Positions 8,911-19,436 of a stretch of 64,000 nucleotides of DNA are shown piece after piece. The position numbers and the translations under genes were made by a program. Each line of letters begins with the position of its first letter. The first letter of the stretch is position 1. The stretch comes from an uncultured Clostridia bacterium (GTDB lineage: Bacteria; Bacillota; Clostridia; TANB77; CAG-508): the NCBI GenBank assembly GCA_934122235.1, contig CAKOWE010000002.1, forward strand, positions 40,733-104,732, given 5' to 3'. The notes below the pieces were generated by a model. That model had not been told where the DNA came from, did no database searches, and was given only the letters and a program-made list of their open reading frames with translations.

Positions 8911-9780
8911 TTATGCACTTTCACGTTTCCAATAAAACAAATATTGCTGTGCAATCCCTGCTAAATCTTTGTATTTTTCTTCTGCTAATTTTGTTATTTC
9001 TTTTTTATTAATTTTGTTTTCATCTTTAGCTTTTATATATAATTCATTCATCACTCTTCTTACCCATACATCTATTGGGAAAACATCTAATCTTTTTAAA
9101 GTTGAAAACAACATTATACAATCTGCAACTTTAGGTCCAACTCCATCAAGTTTCAACAATTCTTCACGTATATCAGCTGAATCTCTAAATTCCTTTAACT
9201 TATGTAAATCTACCTGTTTTTCTATAATCATCTTTGTTGTATTATATAATCTAACATCTCTAAATCCTAATCCCAATTCACGCAAATCTATTATTGACGC
9301 CTTTGATAATTGTTCTGGTGTTGGAAAAGTATAATATTCGTTTCCTTCAAAACATATTTTATTCCCGTATTTGCAAGACAAACGTTCTATTATTTTTTTA
9401 ATTCTAGGAATATTATTATTAGCAGAAATTATGAAAGATATTATACATTCCCATAAATCTTGATTTAAAATTCTAATACCATTTCCATATTCAATACTTT
9501 TTTTTAAAAAATCATCAACTAAACTTAATTTCTTTTTTATTTCTTTATAGTCTCTTTTTAAATCAAAATAATCTTCACATATTTGCTCTATGTTGCCATC
9601 ACATATCCCTCTAAATATTATTTTTGTGTTATCTTTTTTCACAGATACCACATTATTACCAAATATTCCAATATAACTTCCATCCTCTTGTTCATTCCAT
9701 CTAAAGCATTGCCCACAATCAAATATATGTTTAGGCTCAAAAGAATCGCAATCTTTTAAAACATATTCTTGTGCATCCAT
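8911..9780 (-). CDS. ogg: 8-oxoguanine DNA glycosylase/AP lyase (OGG1 type)
   Basis: 289 residues, the usual length for bacterial OGG1-like glycosylases. The N-terminal domain carries DCGQCFRW. The helix-hairpin-helix LDGVGPKVADC contains the catalytic lysine, and FPIDVWVRR contains the catalytic aspartate about 20 residues later. It removes 8-oxoguanine opposite cytosine and nicks the abasic site. An AP endonuclease gene follows in the same operon. A plain ATG start is preceded by GGTGATTT. Confidence 0.92.
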   Translation of the reverse strand: MDAQEYVLKDCDSFEPKHIFDCGQCFRWNEQEDGSYIGIFGNNVVSVKKDNTKIIFRGICDGNIEQICEDYFDLKRDYKEIKKKLSLVDDFLKKSIEYGNGIRILNQDLWECIISFIISANNNIPRIKKIIERLSCKYGNKICFEGNEYYTFPTPEQLSKASIIDLRELGLGFRDVRLYNTTKMIIEKQVDLHKLKEFRDSADIREELLKLDGVGPKVADCIMLFSTLKRLDVFPIDVWVRRVMNELYIKAKDENKINKKEITKLAEEKYKDLAGIAQQYLFYWKRESA

Positions 9781-9823
9781 TATAAATCACCAATGTTTAT
9801 TTTATCATAAACTATATAGAAAA

Positions 9824-10696
9824 TCAATTTTGCTTAAACCCTTTTCCAAAAACTTCTCTCGCATTAGAAATTATAGTAAAAGCATGCTTGTCCAATTTAT
9901 TTATTATTTGTGTTATTTGTCCTATTTCGTTTCTAGAAGCAACACATAGCAATAAATTTTTTTCTTCTCCTTTGTACATTCCTTTTCCATATAACATTGT
10001 AGTTCCCCTTCCAACGTCCTGATTTATTTTCTTAGAAATATCCTCGTTTTTTTCCGATATTATATATATAACTTTCGAAAAATTTATTCCCTCTAAAAAT
10101 ATATCAATTACTTTTCCCATTAAATATATTGCAATTGCAGAATACAAAGCAATTTCTAATTGTTTAAAAAACATAACATTAAGTAATACTATAACAGTAT
10201 CTATTAACATTATCAAATTGCTTGTATGAAAATGTGGTTTAAACTTTTTTATTATTACAGCTAGCAAATCACTTCCTCCTGTAGAAGCATTTGCTTTTAA
10301 GACGAGTGATGTTCCTAATCCTGTTATAATTCCACCATATATCGATGCTAAAAGTTTATCTTCTGTCGCCACTCCCAAAGTAGTAAAAACATCTATAAAT
10401 ATTGACAAAAAAGTTGTACCTAATATTGCTTTAGTTAAAAAATTTATTCCAATTTTAAAACATGCTAATATAAATAATGGTAAATTTAATATAAATATTG
10501 TCATACCCATATTAAAATTTAAAAAATAATAAAATATTGTTGCAATTCCAGCAAATCCTCCTGTAGATAATTTATTTGGTAATAAAAAGAAAGCAGTTCC
10601 AGATGCCATTAAAGCAGTTCCAATAATTATTTGTATCACATCAATAGAATAAGAAGATATTTTCAGTGCCACTTTAGCCCTTTTTATATTATTCAA
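9824..10696 (-). CDS. YitT family membrane protein (DUF161/DUF2179)
   Basis: About 290 residues. Five to six N-terminal transmembrane helices carry the family glycine motifs (GTAFFLLPNKLSTGGFAG, ANASTGGSDLLA). A cytoplasmic DUF2179 domain (about the last 80 residues) carries DVGRGTTMLYGKGMY. The function is unknown; members are often called membrane-anchored YitT proteins. I chose the TTG at 10696, because the GTG at 10705 is embedded in the AGGAAG ribosome site itself, while the TTG sits eight bases behind it. It opens the yitT-ogg-xth-permease run, just after a strong terminator. Confidence 0.88.
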   Translation of the reverse strand: MNNIKRAKVALKISSYSIDVIQIIIGTALMASGTAFFLLPNKLSTGGFAGIATIFYYFLNFNMGMTIFILNLPLFILACFKIGINFLTKAILGTTFLSIFIDVFTTLGVATEDKLLASIYGGIITGLGTSLVLKANASTGGSDLLAVIIKKFKPHFHTSNLIMLIDTVIVLLNVMFFKQLEIALYSAIAIYLMGKVIDIFLEGINFSKVIYIISEKNEDISKKINQDVGRGTTMLYGKGMYKGEEKNLLLCVASRNEIGQITQIINKLDKHAFTIISNAREVFGKGFKQN

Positions 10697-10718
10697 ACTT
10701 ATCACTTCCTATATAAAT

Positions 10719-10753
10719 AAAAAATAACTCATATATATTATGAGTTATTTTTT
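10719..10753 (-). terminator. Terminator between the radical SAM gene and yitT
   Basis: A perfect 15-bp stem (10719-10733 and 10739-10753) with a five-base loop. The minus transcript ends in at least six U residues; it could also work on the plus strand. Confidence 0.85.
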
Positions 10754-10772
10754 TATTTATATTCAATTTGCA

Positions 10773-11828
10773 TTAATCTAAGAAATCTTTATAAACTTTT
10801 AATACATTTATTTCAAAGGTTCCTTCTGCAATATTAGCATCTTGTTTTATTTTTAAATCCACATCATATGTATCTTTAAATTTGTTTATGTTTTCTTTTT
10901 TATGTCCTGAAACATTATTTGCATTTACTGGATTCACAATAACTTCTATTTCTCTTACTTTTATATTAAGCTTTTTTATCCTTTCTAAAATACTGTCATA
11001 CCACATTGCATCTTCTACTAATTGTCTAAAAGCTTCATGATATGGTCCTGCAACAACTGCACTACCTCCATTTTTAGGATTGCATATCATATCCGTTGTT
11101 TGTAATCCTATTCTAATTACATTTATTTTCTTTTTTATAAAATAATAGTATACATCTTTACAAATTTCAACTGCTTGATTTACATTAAGTGGTCTATACT
11201 TGCCTTCTTTATATTCATTTTCCAACTCTGTATCCTTTATCACTAATACTGGGTAAATTCTCATTATTTTCGGTTTTAATTTAGCTAAATCCTTTGCAGT
11301 TTTTAATTCATCATTCAAACTACTTTCAGGTAACCCTATCATCATTTGATGACCTAATATAAATCTATGTCTTCTAATTAATTTTGAAGCTTTTTTCACA
11401 TCTTCAAAAGTATGACCTCTACCTGCCTTTTTTAATATATAGTCATTACTTGATTGAACACCTAATTCTATTGTTTTTACTTTATATTTTTTTAATCGTT
11501 TTAATATATTTTTATTTATATAATCTGGTCTGGTTGAAATTCTTATAGAATTGATTTTTTTATTTTTAATATATTCATATGCAGCTTGTAATAATTCTTC
11601 TTGTAATTCTTCTTCAATTCCTGTAAAACTTCCACCAAAAAAAGCAATTTCTTTATATGCATCTTGATCTCCAAATATATCAAGATAATAATCTACCGTT
11701 TTTTTTACATCTTCTTTAGTAATTTGTTTCATTTGACCACTTATTTTTTTTTGATTACAAAAAACACAATCATTAGGACAACCCAAATGTGGTACAAATA
11801 TTGGTATTATCAAATGCTTCTTTTCCAT
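10773..11828 (-). CDS. Elp3-like radical SAM protein
   Basis: 351 residues. The radical SAM cluster motif is CPNDCVFC at 17-24 (CX3CX2C spacing, as in the Elp3 group), followed by FFGGSFTGI and RISTRPDYI, and then GLQTTDMI-like elongator-type motifs. No acetyltransferase domain follows, so this is the short bacterial 'elongator protein 3-like' form often encoded next to rnc in Clostridia. The substrate is not established; tRNA modification is a guess by homology. It follows rnc by 18 bases in the rsmA-rnc-radical SAM operon and is closed by a strong terminator. Confidence 0.85.
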   Translation of the reverse strand: MEKKHLIIPIFVPHLGCPNDCVFCNQKKISGQMKQITKEDVKKTVDYYLDIFGDQDAYKEIAFFGGSFTGIEEELQEELLQAAYEYIKNKKINSIRISTRPDYINKNILKRLKKYKVKTIELGVQSSNDYILKKAGRGHTFEDVKKASKLIRRHRFILGHQMMIGLPESSLNDELKTAKDLAKLKPKIMRIYPVLVIKDTELENEYKEGKYRPLNVNQAVEICKDVYYYFIKKKINVIRIGLQTTDMICNPKNGGSAVVAGPYHEAFRQLVEDAMWYDSILERIKKLNIKVREIEVIVNPVNANNVSGHKKENINKFKDTYDVDLKIKQDANIAEGTFEINVLKVYKDFLD

Positions 11829-11846
11829 ATTATTTTCCTTTCTTTA

Positions 11847-12518
11847 TTATATTTTTTCTAACGCCTGTCGCGCCGCTTCCATTTCTGCTCCTTTTTTTGT
11901 TCTACCTGTTCCTTGAGCCAACTCTTTCCCATTACAAGCAACATTTACTGTAAATAATTTATCATGGTCTGGTCCAGATTCTTTTATTAGAGTATAAACT
12001 ATCTTTACTTCCCCATGTAATTGAAGTTTTTCTTGTAATACCGTTTTATAATCTTTCATTCCAACGTTTTTACTTGCTATTTCTATACTATTTTTCAAAT
12101 TATCTAGTATAAACTGCTTGGCTTTATCTAAACCTAAATCAAGAAAAAGTGCAGCAATAAAGGCTTCAACAGAATCAGCTAACATAGCAGGATTTTCATT
12201 TCCTTTTGCTAAATACTCGCTTTTACTAACCTTTAAAAAATCACTAAAATTATTGCGTTTTGCTACTTCATATAAGCTAGTTTCACATACTACAGCTGCC
12301 CTAACTTTAGTCATTTCTCCTTCTTTTAAATTAGTATAATTTTTATATAAATACTCACTAGTTACTAATTCTAATATTGCATCTCCTAAAAATTCTAATT
12401 TTTCGTTACTTTCTACATGATTCTCATACGCATATGATTTATGAATAAATGCTTTTTTTAATAAATCCTTATTCTTAAAAGTTATATTCATGTTTTTCTC
12501 CAAAACTTCTATATTCAT
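11847..12518 (-). CDS. rnc: Ribonuclease III
   Basis: 223 residues. The nuclease domain carries the signature NEKLEFLGDAILEL (about 38-51) with its acidic catalytic residues and a second set near DSVEAFIAALFLD. A double-stranded RNA-binding domain fills the last 70 residues (YKTVLQEKLQ to the C-terminal GRTKKGAEMEAARQALEKI). It processes rRNA and structured RNAs, possibly including the SRP RNA precursor encoded at 61030-61160. It begins 10 bases downstream of rsmA with its own GGGGTG site. Confidence 0.95.
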   Translation of the reverse strand: MNIEVLEKNMNITFKNKDLLKKAFIHKSYAYENHVESNEKLEFLGDAILELVTSEYLYKNYTNLKEGEMTKVRAAVVCETSLYEVAKRNNFSDFLKVSKSEYLAKGNENPAMLADSVEAFIAALFLDLGLDKAKQFILDNLKNSIEIASKNVGMKDYKTVLQEKLQLHGEVKIVYTLIKESGPDHDKLFTVNVACNGKELAQGTGRTKKGAEMEAARQALEKI

Positions 12519-12528
12519 TTTTTCACCC

Positions 12529-13392
12529 CTAACATTCTTCTATATTATACACATAATCTGAAATTTTTGCAAATTTTTCCAGTGTTAATTTTTCAGGTCT
12601 AACTTTTAAATCAATATTTAATTCAATCAACATATTTTCTATATCTTTTTTATTACTTAACAAATTTCCATTAGTTAATGAATTTAACAATGTTTTTCTT
12701 TTTTGCATAAACGCAAGTTTTATAACTTTAAAAAGAAGTTTTTCGTCCTTCACATTTACACTTGGAGCTTTTAATATATCAAGTTTAATAACACTTGACT
12801 GTACCTCTGGTTCTGGTACAAAAGATGAACTTGGAACATCTATTACAATTTGTGGATTAGTATAATATCTAATAGCATATGTAATTGCACCTGAGTCTCC
12901 AGATTCTGGAGTGGCTGTAATTCTTTGAGCAACTTCCTTTTGTACCATAACTGTTATACTATAAATATCCAACTTTTCTTCTAAAAGTTTCATTATTATT
13001 GGTGTTGTAATATAATATGGCAAATTAGCAACAACTTTAACTCTAGATATGTTACCCACTTTTTCTCGTTGTATTAATTCATTTAGATTTACTTTTAATA
13101 CATCGTCATTTATTATACATAAATTCTCATTAGAAAATCTATCTTCTAAAATAGAAATCATTCTTTTATCTAGTTCTATACATATAACTTTACCAGCATT
13201 ACGCAATAATTCTTTAGTTAACGTACCTAAACCAGGTCCAATTTCTATTACCAAATCTTCTTTTGATACTTCCGCCTTTTCTATTATATTGTTAACAATT
13301 TCTTCACTAATTAAAAAATTTTGTCCTAAGCTTTTATTAGCAAATACATTATACTTCTTTAATATTTGTAAAGTCTCAGAATATAAATCCAA
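12529..13392 (-). CDS. rsmA: 16S rRNA (adenine1518-N6/adenine1519-N6)-dimethyltransferase
   Basis: 287 residues of the KsgA/Dim1 family. Motifs in order: KSLGQNFLISEEIV at about 18-31, the SAM-binding EIGPGLGTLT near 50, and the catalytic NLPYYITTPI near 125. It dimethylates two adjacent adenosines at the 3' end of 16S rRNA during small-subunit assembly. The start is TTG with GGAGG seven bases before it. A promoter with an extended -10 is visible upstream (13423-13452). It heads the rsmA-rnc-radical SAM operon. Confidence 0.95.
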   Translation of the reverse strand: MDLYSETLQILKKYNVFANKSLGQNFLISEEIVNNIIEKAEVSKEDLVIEIGPGLGTLTKELLRNAGKVICIELDKRMISILEDRFSNENLCIINDDVLKVNLNELIQREKVGNISRVKVVANLPYYITTPIIMKLLEEKLDIYSITVMVQKEVAQRITATPESGDSGAITYAIRYYTNPQIVIDVPSSSFVPEPEVQSSVIKLDILKAPSVNVKDEKLLFKVIKLAFMQKRKTLLNSLTNGNLLSNKKDIENMLIELNIDLKVRPEKLTLEKFAKISDYVYNIEEC

Positions 13393-13422
13393 ATTTATAC
13401 CTCCAATATTAAATTTTACAAT

Positions 13423-13452
13423 ATTATATCATATATTGATAAAATTAAACAA
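13423..13452 (-). promoter_or_regulatory. Promoter of the rsmA-rnc operon
   Basis: On the minus strand, TTGTTT at 13447-13452 and a perfect TATAAT at 13423-13428 are 18 bases apart. TG precedes the -10 by one base (extended -10). Confidence 0.6.
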
Positions 13453-13577
13453 TATAATTTAGTAAAATCGAAACACTCCTTTATCTTAAGTATTATTCTT
13501 GCATAACTATAATATATTAATATTTAAAATACCTTTATCAAAAAGGATTGTACTTACTATTTTATTATAAATATAGG

Positions 13578-13606
13578 TTGATTTTTATATTAATTTCATA
13601 TACAAT
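13578..13606 (+). promoter_or_regulatory. Promoter of the PASTA penicillin-binding protein gene
   Basis: TTGATT at 13578-13583 and TACAAT at 13601-13606 are separated by 17 bases, 35 bases before the start codon. Confidence 0.5.
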
Positions 13607-13641
13607 ATTTGTAAAATATATGTACAAAAGAGTGATGTATA

Positions 13642-15835
13642 ATGAATAAAAAAAATAATATAAAAAATTTAAAATCTGAAAAAGAATTAATTTTTACTAA
13701 AAATAGAACAAAAAAATTATCAAAAGCCCTTCTAGCTTGTTTTCTTCTTTTTCTTTGTTTAATAATTAGATTAGCTTGGCTTCAATTTGTTCAAGGTAGT
13801 TCTTTAAAAGAACAAGCTTACCAACAACAAACTGCTAATACCACAATTTCTGCAAAAAGAGGCACTATTTATGATTCTACTGGAAAAGTTTTAGCAATTA
13901 GTGCTCAAGTTGATACAGTTTCTATAAATCCAGGAAAAGTAAAATATGCAGATGACTCCTTAGTTGAATCCGAAAAATTGGCAACAATATTTTCTACAAT
14001 TTTTGAATTAGATTATAATGAAGTATTAGAAAAAATAAACAGCAAATCATCTGTTGTTACAATCGCAGAAAAACAAGAAAAAGACAAAATTGATTTATTA
14101 AAATCTACTCTTTCAGAAAACAAAATAACCTCTGGTATAAACATAGATTCAGACACAAAAAGATATTACCCGTATGATAATTTAGCTTCAAATCTTATAG
14201 GATTTTTTGGAACAGACAAAGGACTTGAAGGAATAGAAGCAAGGTGGAACGAAGTACTTGCAGGTACTTCTGGTAAAAAAATAGTTTCTACTGATTCTAG
14301 CAGTAGAGAAATACCAAATACAGAACAAACATATATCTCTGCACAAAACGGTAGTAACATTACACTTACTATTGACGTAAACATTCAAACAATAGCAGAA
14401 AAATATCTAAAACAAGCTGTAACAGAAAATAGTTGTGCTAGAGGTGGTAATGTTATAATTATGCAACCATCAACTGGAGATATTTTAGCTATGGCAACAT
14501 ATCCAGACTATAATTTAAATGAACCTTTTGAAGTGGACTCTTCTGTTTGGAGAAATAAAGCTGTGTCTAATACTTATGAACCTGGTTCTACATTTAAACT
14601 TATAAATGCTGCAATTGCATTAGAAGAAAATATTGTAGATACTGACACAAAAACTTTTTTATGTAACGGTTATGAAACTTTTAATAACACTAGAATAAAT
14701 TGTTGGAGATACTATAATCCTCATGGATCTGAAAGTTTAAGAGAAGCTCTGGAAAACTCATGTAATCCAGCATTTATGCAATTATGTCAAAGAATAGGAA
14801 TTAGAACTTTATATAAATATTACCAAGCATTTGGCTTATTTAATACTACCGGAATAGCACTATATGGAGAAGCCAATAGCATTTTTCATAATATAGAAAA
14901 CGTTGGAGATACAGAACTTGCAACAATGGCATTTGGACAAAGATTCAATATTACACCTTTACAATTAATCACAGCAGTAAGTGCTATAGCAAATGATGGC
15001 GTATTGATGCAACCTAGAATTGTAAAAGAAGTTGAAAATACAGATACAAATGCAATAACAACAATAGAACCTACAGCCGTAAGACAAGTTATATCTAAAG
15101 AAACATCTCTAAAAATGTTAAATCTTATGGAATCAGTAGTAAGTGACGGAACTGCTTACTATGGAGCAGTTAAAGGATATACTATCGGAGGAAAAACTGG
15201 CACATCTGAGCCTAATCCAGATAAACCAGAAGAAGGTCGTACAGCATCTTACATTGCTATTGCTCCTATCGTAAATCCAGAATTAGTTATTTTAGTAACA
15301 CTTTATAAACCTACTTCTGGTAACACTGCTGGTGGAAGTGCTGCAGGTCCAGTAGTATCACAAATATTAAGTGAAGTATTACCATACATAGGAATTGCTT
15401 CATCTAGTAGTTCTTCTTCCGACACAAATTCTACAAAAACTTCAACCTTAATAGATGTAAGAGGTAAAACAGTAGCAGAAGCAAAAAAATTATTAAAATC
15501 TTATGGTTTTGATGTTATTTATACAAACAAAGGAGAAGCAGAAAGTAATACTATTGTTACAGATCAAGTACCGAAACCAGGAGTAAAATTAGGTTCTGGT
15601 TCAACTATATGTTTATATTCGGCTGAAAGTAATGAAAGGACTTCAGTTACAATACCTAATTTAAAAGGGAAACCCTTAGCAGAAGCTACGAATATTTTAA
15701 AAGCAAAAAATTTAAATGTTACATTTGATGGAGCTCGGTGTTGTAATTAGCCAATCTCCTGCAGTAGATACTGTAGTAGAACCTGGAAGTATAGTAGATT
15801 TAACTTTAAAAAAGCAAATTACAGATGTACACTAA
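13642..15835 (+). CDS. PASTA-domain penicillin-binding protein, one +1 frameshift at a CGG codon
   Basis: A class B PBP (SpoVD/PBP2B type). It has a cytoplasmic basic tail, one TM helix (about 29-49), a dimerisation domain and a transpeptidase domain with Ser316 in STFK, SCN at 373 and KTGT at 518, then two PASTA domains (about 600-665 and 670-730). The zero frame stops at 15748-15750 after 702 codons, inside the second PASTA domain. At 15736 an in-frame CGG occurs; skipping its C gives GGT and the correct PASTA ending GVVISQSP, finishing at 15833-15835. Restored length is 730 residues. The terminator begins four bases after this restored stop, supporting it as the true 3' end. Only a weak GAGTG site precedes the ATG. 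It crosslinks peptidoglycan, in sporulation or division. Confidence 0.9.
15736..15739 (+). other. CGGT +1 frameshift site (PASTA PBP)
   Basis: Codon 699 in the zero frame is CGG, after GCT. The +1 frame reads GGT GTT GTA, giving the second Gly of the G-x-G element of PASTA. It is one of five such sites in the window. No slippery heptamer or Shine-Dalgarno-like stimulator is visible, and the zero-frame stop is four codons downstream. Confidence 0.85.
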
Positions 15836-15839
15836 AAAT

Positions 15840-15880
15840 AAAAATGACGTAATTAGTAAATTACTAATTACGTCATTTTT
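15840..15880. terminator. Bidirectional terminator between the PBP gene and rpoC
   Basis: A perfect 20-bp palindromic stem (15840-15859 and 15861-15880) with A/T-rich ends serves both convergent genes. Confidence 0.85.
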
Positions 15881-15908
15881 ATTTTATTTGCAATATATTC
15901 ATATAAAA

Positions 15909-18900
15909 CTATTCTTGTTCTCCGTCTGTACTCTCTACTTCAGACTCCTCTGTATTTATATGTGTATTTCTGTATACTTGCATTCCTGTTCCTGCTGGAA
16001 TTAATTTTCCTATAATTACATTTTCTTTTAAACCTATTAATTCATCTACTTTACCTTTTATAGCAGCTTCTGTTAATACTCTTGTTGTCTCTTGGAATGA
16101 TGCTGCTGATAAGAAACTTTCTGTTGCAAGAGAAGCTTTTGTAATACCAAGTAGCACTCTCTTTCCTGTTGCTGGTTTTTTTCCTTCTGCTATTGCTTTT
16201 TCATTTTCTTCCTCAAATTCATACATATCAACTAAAGAACCTGCAAACAATGATGTTTCTCCATTGTCTTCAACTCTTACTTTCTTTAACATTTGTCTTC
16301 CTATTACTTCAATATGTTTATCATTTATATCAACACCTTGGTTTCTATAAACTTTTTGTACTTCTGAAGTTAAATATTTGTGAACACCTTCAACACCATT
16401 TATTGCTAATATTTCATTTGGGTTTATAGATCCTTCTGTAATTGCATCTCCAGCTTGAATTTCACTGCCTTCTTTAACTTTTAATTTAGATCCAAAGCTT
16501 ATTACATATGTTTTTGAATCATCTTTTCCAGTAACTGTAACTTCTTTTCTCTTCTTGTTATCTTGAATTGATACAACACCTGAAATTTCTGAAATTACTG
16601 CTAATCCCTTTGGCTTTCTAGCTTCAAATAATTCCTCAACCCTAGGTAAACCTTGTGTAATATCTCCTCCAGCAACACCACCTGTATGGAATGTTCTCAT
16701 TGTAAGCTGTGTACCAGGCTCACCAATTGATTGAGCAGCAATTATACCTACAGCCTCTCCTATGTTTACTCTTTGTCTTGTTGCAAGTCCCATTCCATAG
16801 CATTTGCTACATACACCATGTTTTGTTCTACATTCTAATACTGAACGAACTTTTACTTTAGTAATACCTGCATTTACAATTTTTTCAGCTATTTGGTTAG
16901 TAATCATTGTATCTTTATCTACTATAAGCTCGTTTGTGTTTGGATCTTTAATATCTTCTAATGGGAATCTTCCTAATAATCTTTCTTCTAATTTTTCTAT
17001 TAGTTGATTTCCATCCTTTATGGCTTCTACTTCTATACCTTCTGTAGTTCCACAATCATCTTCTCTTACTATTATATCCTGGCTAACATCAACTAATCTT
17101 CTTGTTAAGTAACCAGAGTCTGCTGTTCTTAACGCTGTATCTGCTAAACCTTTTCTAGCACCATGTGATGAAATAAAGTACTCAAGAACGTCTAATCCTT
17201 CCCTAAAGCAAGATTTAATTGGTATTTCTACCGCTTTACCAGATGTATTTGCCATAAGACCACGCATACCAGCAATTTGTCTTAATTGGTTCATATTACC
17301 TCTGGCTCCTGATTGTGCCATCATGAATATTGGGTTTAAATCATCAAAATTCTCTTTCATCGCATCTGTAACATCGTTTGTTGCTTTTTCCCAAACTTTA
17401 ATAACTGATGAATATCTTTCATCTTCTGTTATTAAACCACGTCTAAATTGTTTAGATATTTCTTCTACTTGTTTTTCAGATTCTTCAAGGATCTTTTTCT
17501 TTGCTTCTGGAACTGCAACGTCAGCAACGCTAACTGTTATAGCACCTTTTGTAGAATATTTATATCCTATAGATTTTATATAATCTAGGACTTCTGCTGT
17601 TATTGACAAACCATGTTTATCAACACATTTTGAAATTATTTTTCCTAAGTTACTTTTCATAACAGGGAATTCAATTTCTAATCTAAATTTATCTTCATAA
17701 TTTGTTCTATCTATAAATCCTAAATCTTGTGGAATACCTTCGTTATAAATAATTCTACCCATTGTTGTTTCTATAGCATGTGTACAAAGTTTTCCATCTA
17801 TTTCTTTAGTCATTCTTACTTTTACTTTTGCATGCAACTCTAAATCTCCATTTTGGTATGCCATATAAGCTTCATCTTTATCTTTAAAATACATACCCTC
17901 GCCTTTTTCACCATCTAATTGCATAGTCAAATAGTAACTTCCTAAAATCATATCTTGTGTTGGAACTGTTACTGGCTTACCATCTTGAGGTTTTAAAAGG
18001 TTATTTACAGAAAGCATTAAATATCTTGCTTCTGCTTGTGCTTCAGGAGATAGCGGAACGTGTACTGCCATTTGGTCTCCGTCGAAGTCAGCGTTGAAAG
18101 CTGTACAAACTAATGGATGCAACTTTATTGCTCTTCCTTCTACTAATACAGGTTCAAAAGCTTGAATTCCTAATCTATGTAATGTTGGTGCACGGTTTAA
18201 CATTACAGGATGATCTTTTATAACATCCTCTAATATATCCCATACTTCTGGTTTTAACTTTTCTACCATTCTTTTTGCATTTTTTATGTTATGAGCTAAT
18301 CCTCTACCAACTAATTCCTTCATAACAAATGGCTTAAATAATTCTACTGCCATCTCTTTTGGTAATCCACATTGGTAAATTTTTAATTCTGGTCCAACAA
18401 CTATAACAGAACGTCCTGAATAGTCAACTCTCTTTCCTAAAAGGTTTTGTCTAAATCTACCTTGTTTTCCTTTTAGCATATCTGATAAAGATTTTAAAGG
18501 TCTATTTCCAGCACCTGTTACAGGACGACCACGTCTACTGTTATCTATTAAAGCATCTACAGATTCTTGTAGCATTCTTTTTTCATTTCTTACAATTATT
18601 TCTGGTGCTCCTAATTCTAATAATCTTTTTAATCTATTATTTCTGTTTATAACTCTTCTATATAAATCATTTAAATCTGATGTTGCAAATCTACCACCAT
18701 CTAGTTGTACCATTGGTCTAATGTCTGGAGGTGTAACTGGTATAACATTCATAACCATCCATTCTGGTCTATTATCAGATAATCTAAATGATTCAACTGT
18801 ATCTAATCTTTTTATAATTTTTGCTTTTTTAGGATCACTTGCTTTTTCTAAATCCTTTTTTAATTTTTGAGATAACTTATCTAAGTCTATTTCTGCTAAT

Positions 18901-19436
18901 AATTCTCTTATTGCCTCTGCTCCCATTTTTGCTGTAAAAGAACCTTTTCCATATTTTTCTTCAGCTTCATGATATTCTTTTTCGTTTAAAATATCACATT
19001 TAGATAATCCTGATGTTCCTTTGTCCGTAACAATGTAAGAAGCAAAATATATTACTTTCTCTAAACTTCTTGGAGATATATCTAACATTAAAGCTATTCT
19101 ACTTGGAATTCCTTTAAAATACCAAATATGTGCTACTGGTGCAGCAAGCTCAATATGTCCCATTCTTTCACGTCTTACTTTTGATTTTGTTACTTCAACA
19201 CCACATCTATCACAAACTATACCTTTATAACGAACTCTTTTATATTTACCACAGTGACATTCCCAGTCTTTTGTTGGTCCAAATATTTTTTCACAAAATA
19301 GACCATCTTTTTCTGGTTTTAAAGTTCTATAATTGATAGTTTCTGGTTTTTTTACTTCACCTTTTGACCATTCTCTTATTTTCTCGTCTGACGCTAATCC
19401 AATTTTAATTTTATCAAACAATTCTAATTCATCCAT
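15909..19436 (-). CDS. rpoC: DNA-directed RNA polymerase subunit beta'
   Basis: 1175 residues, full length for a clostridial beta' subunit. The N-terminal zinc site CHCGKYKRVRYKGIVCDRC is intact. NADFDGDQM carries the three catalytic aspartates that bind Mg2+. The bridge helix, the trigger loop (around QSIGEPGTQLTMRTFHTGG) and the second zinc site (CRTKHGVCSKC) are present. It joins RpoB in the polymerase core. The ATG is preceded by AAGGGGG. It lies 254 bases after rpoB with no terminator seen between them. A bidirectional hairpin closes the operon. Confidence 0.98.
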   Translation of the reverse strand: MDELELFDKIKIGLASDEKIREWSKGEVKKPETINYRTLKPEKDGLFCEKIFGPTKDWECHCGKYKRVRYKGIVCDRCGVEVTKSKVRRERMGHIELAAPVAHIWYFKGIPSRIALMLDISPRSLEKVIYFASYIVTDKGTSGLSKCDILNEKEYHEAEEKYGKGSFTAKMGAEAIRELLAEIDLDKLSQKLKKDLEKASDPKKAKIIKRLDTVESFRLSDNRPEWMVMNVIPVTPPDIRPMVQLDGGRFATSDLNDLYRRVINRNNRLKRLLELGAPEIIVRNEKRMLQESVDALIDNSRRGRPVTGAGNRPLKSLSDMLKGKQGRFRQNLLGKRVDYSGRSVIVVGPELKIYQCGLPKEMAVELFKPFVMKELVGRGLAHNIKNAKRMVEKLKPEVWDILEDVIKDHPVMLNRAPTLHRLGIQAFEPVLVEGRAIKLHPLVCTAFNADFDGDQMAVHVPLSPEAQAEARYLMLSVNNLLKPQDGKPVTVPTQDMILGSYYLTMQLDGEKGEGMYFKDKDEAYMAYQNGDLELHAKVKVRMTKEIDGKLCTHAIETTMGRIIYNEGIPQDLGFIDRTNYEDKFRLEIEFPVMKSNLGKIISKCVDKHGLSITAEVLDYIKSIGYKYSTKGAITVSVADVAVPEAKKKILEESEKQVEEISKQFRRGLITEDERYSSVIKVWEKATNDVTDAMKENFDDLNPIFMMAQSGARGNMNQLRQIAGMRGLMANTSGKAVEIPIKSCFREGLDVLEYFISSHGARKGLADTALRTADSGYLTRRLVDVSQDIIVREDDCGTTEGIEVEAIKDGNQLIEKLEERLLGRFPLEDIKDPNTNELIVDKDTMITNQIAEKIVNAGITKVKVRSVLECRTKHGVCSKCYGMGLATRQRVNIGEAVGIIAAQSIGEPGTQLTMRTFHTGGVAGGDITQGLPRVEELFEARKPKGLAVISEISGVVSIQDNKKRKEVTVTGKDDSKTYVISFGSKLKVKEGSEIQAGDAITEGSINPNEILAINGVEGVHKYLTSEVQKVYRNQGVDINDKHIEVIGRQMLKKVRVEDNGETSLFAGSLVDMYEFEEENEKAIAEGKKPATGKRVLLGITKASLATESFLSAASFQETTRVLTEAAIKGKVDELIGLKENVIIGKLIPAGTGMQVYRNTHINTEESEVESTDGEQE

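Noticed and set aside
15700..15760. Classical -1 or prfB-like programmed frameshift signals at the five sites
   Set aside because: No common slippery heptamer, upstream Shine-Dalgarno-like element or in-frame stop at the shift codon is seen. The only shared feature is CGGN.
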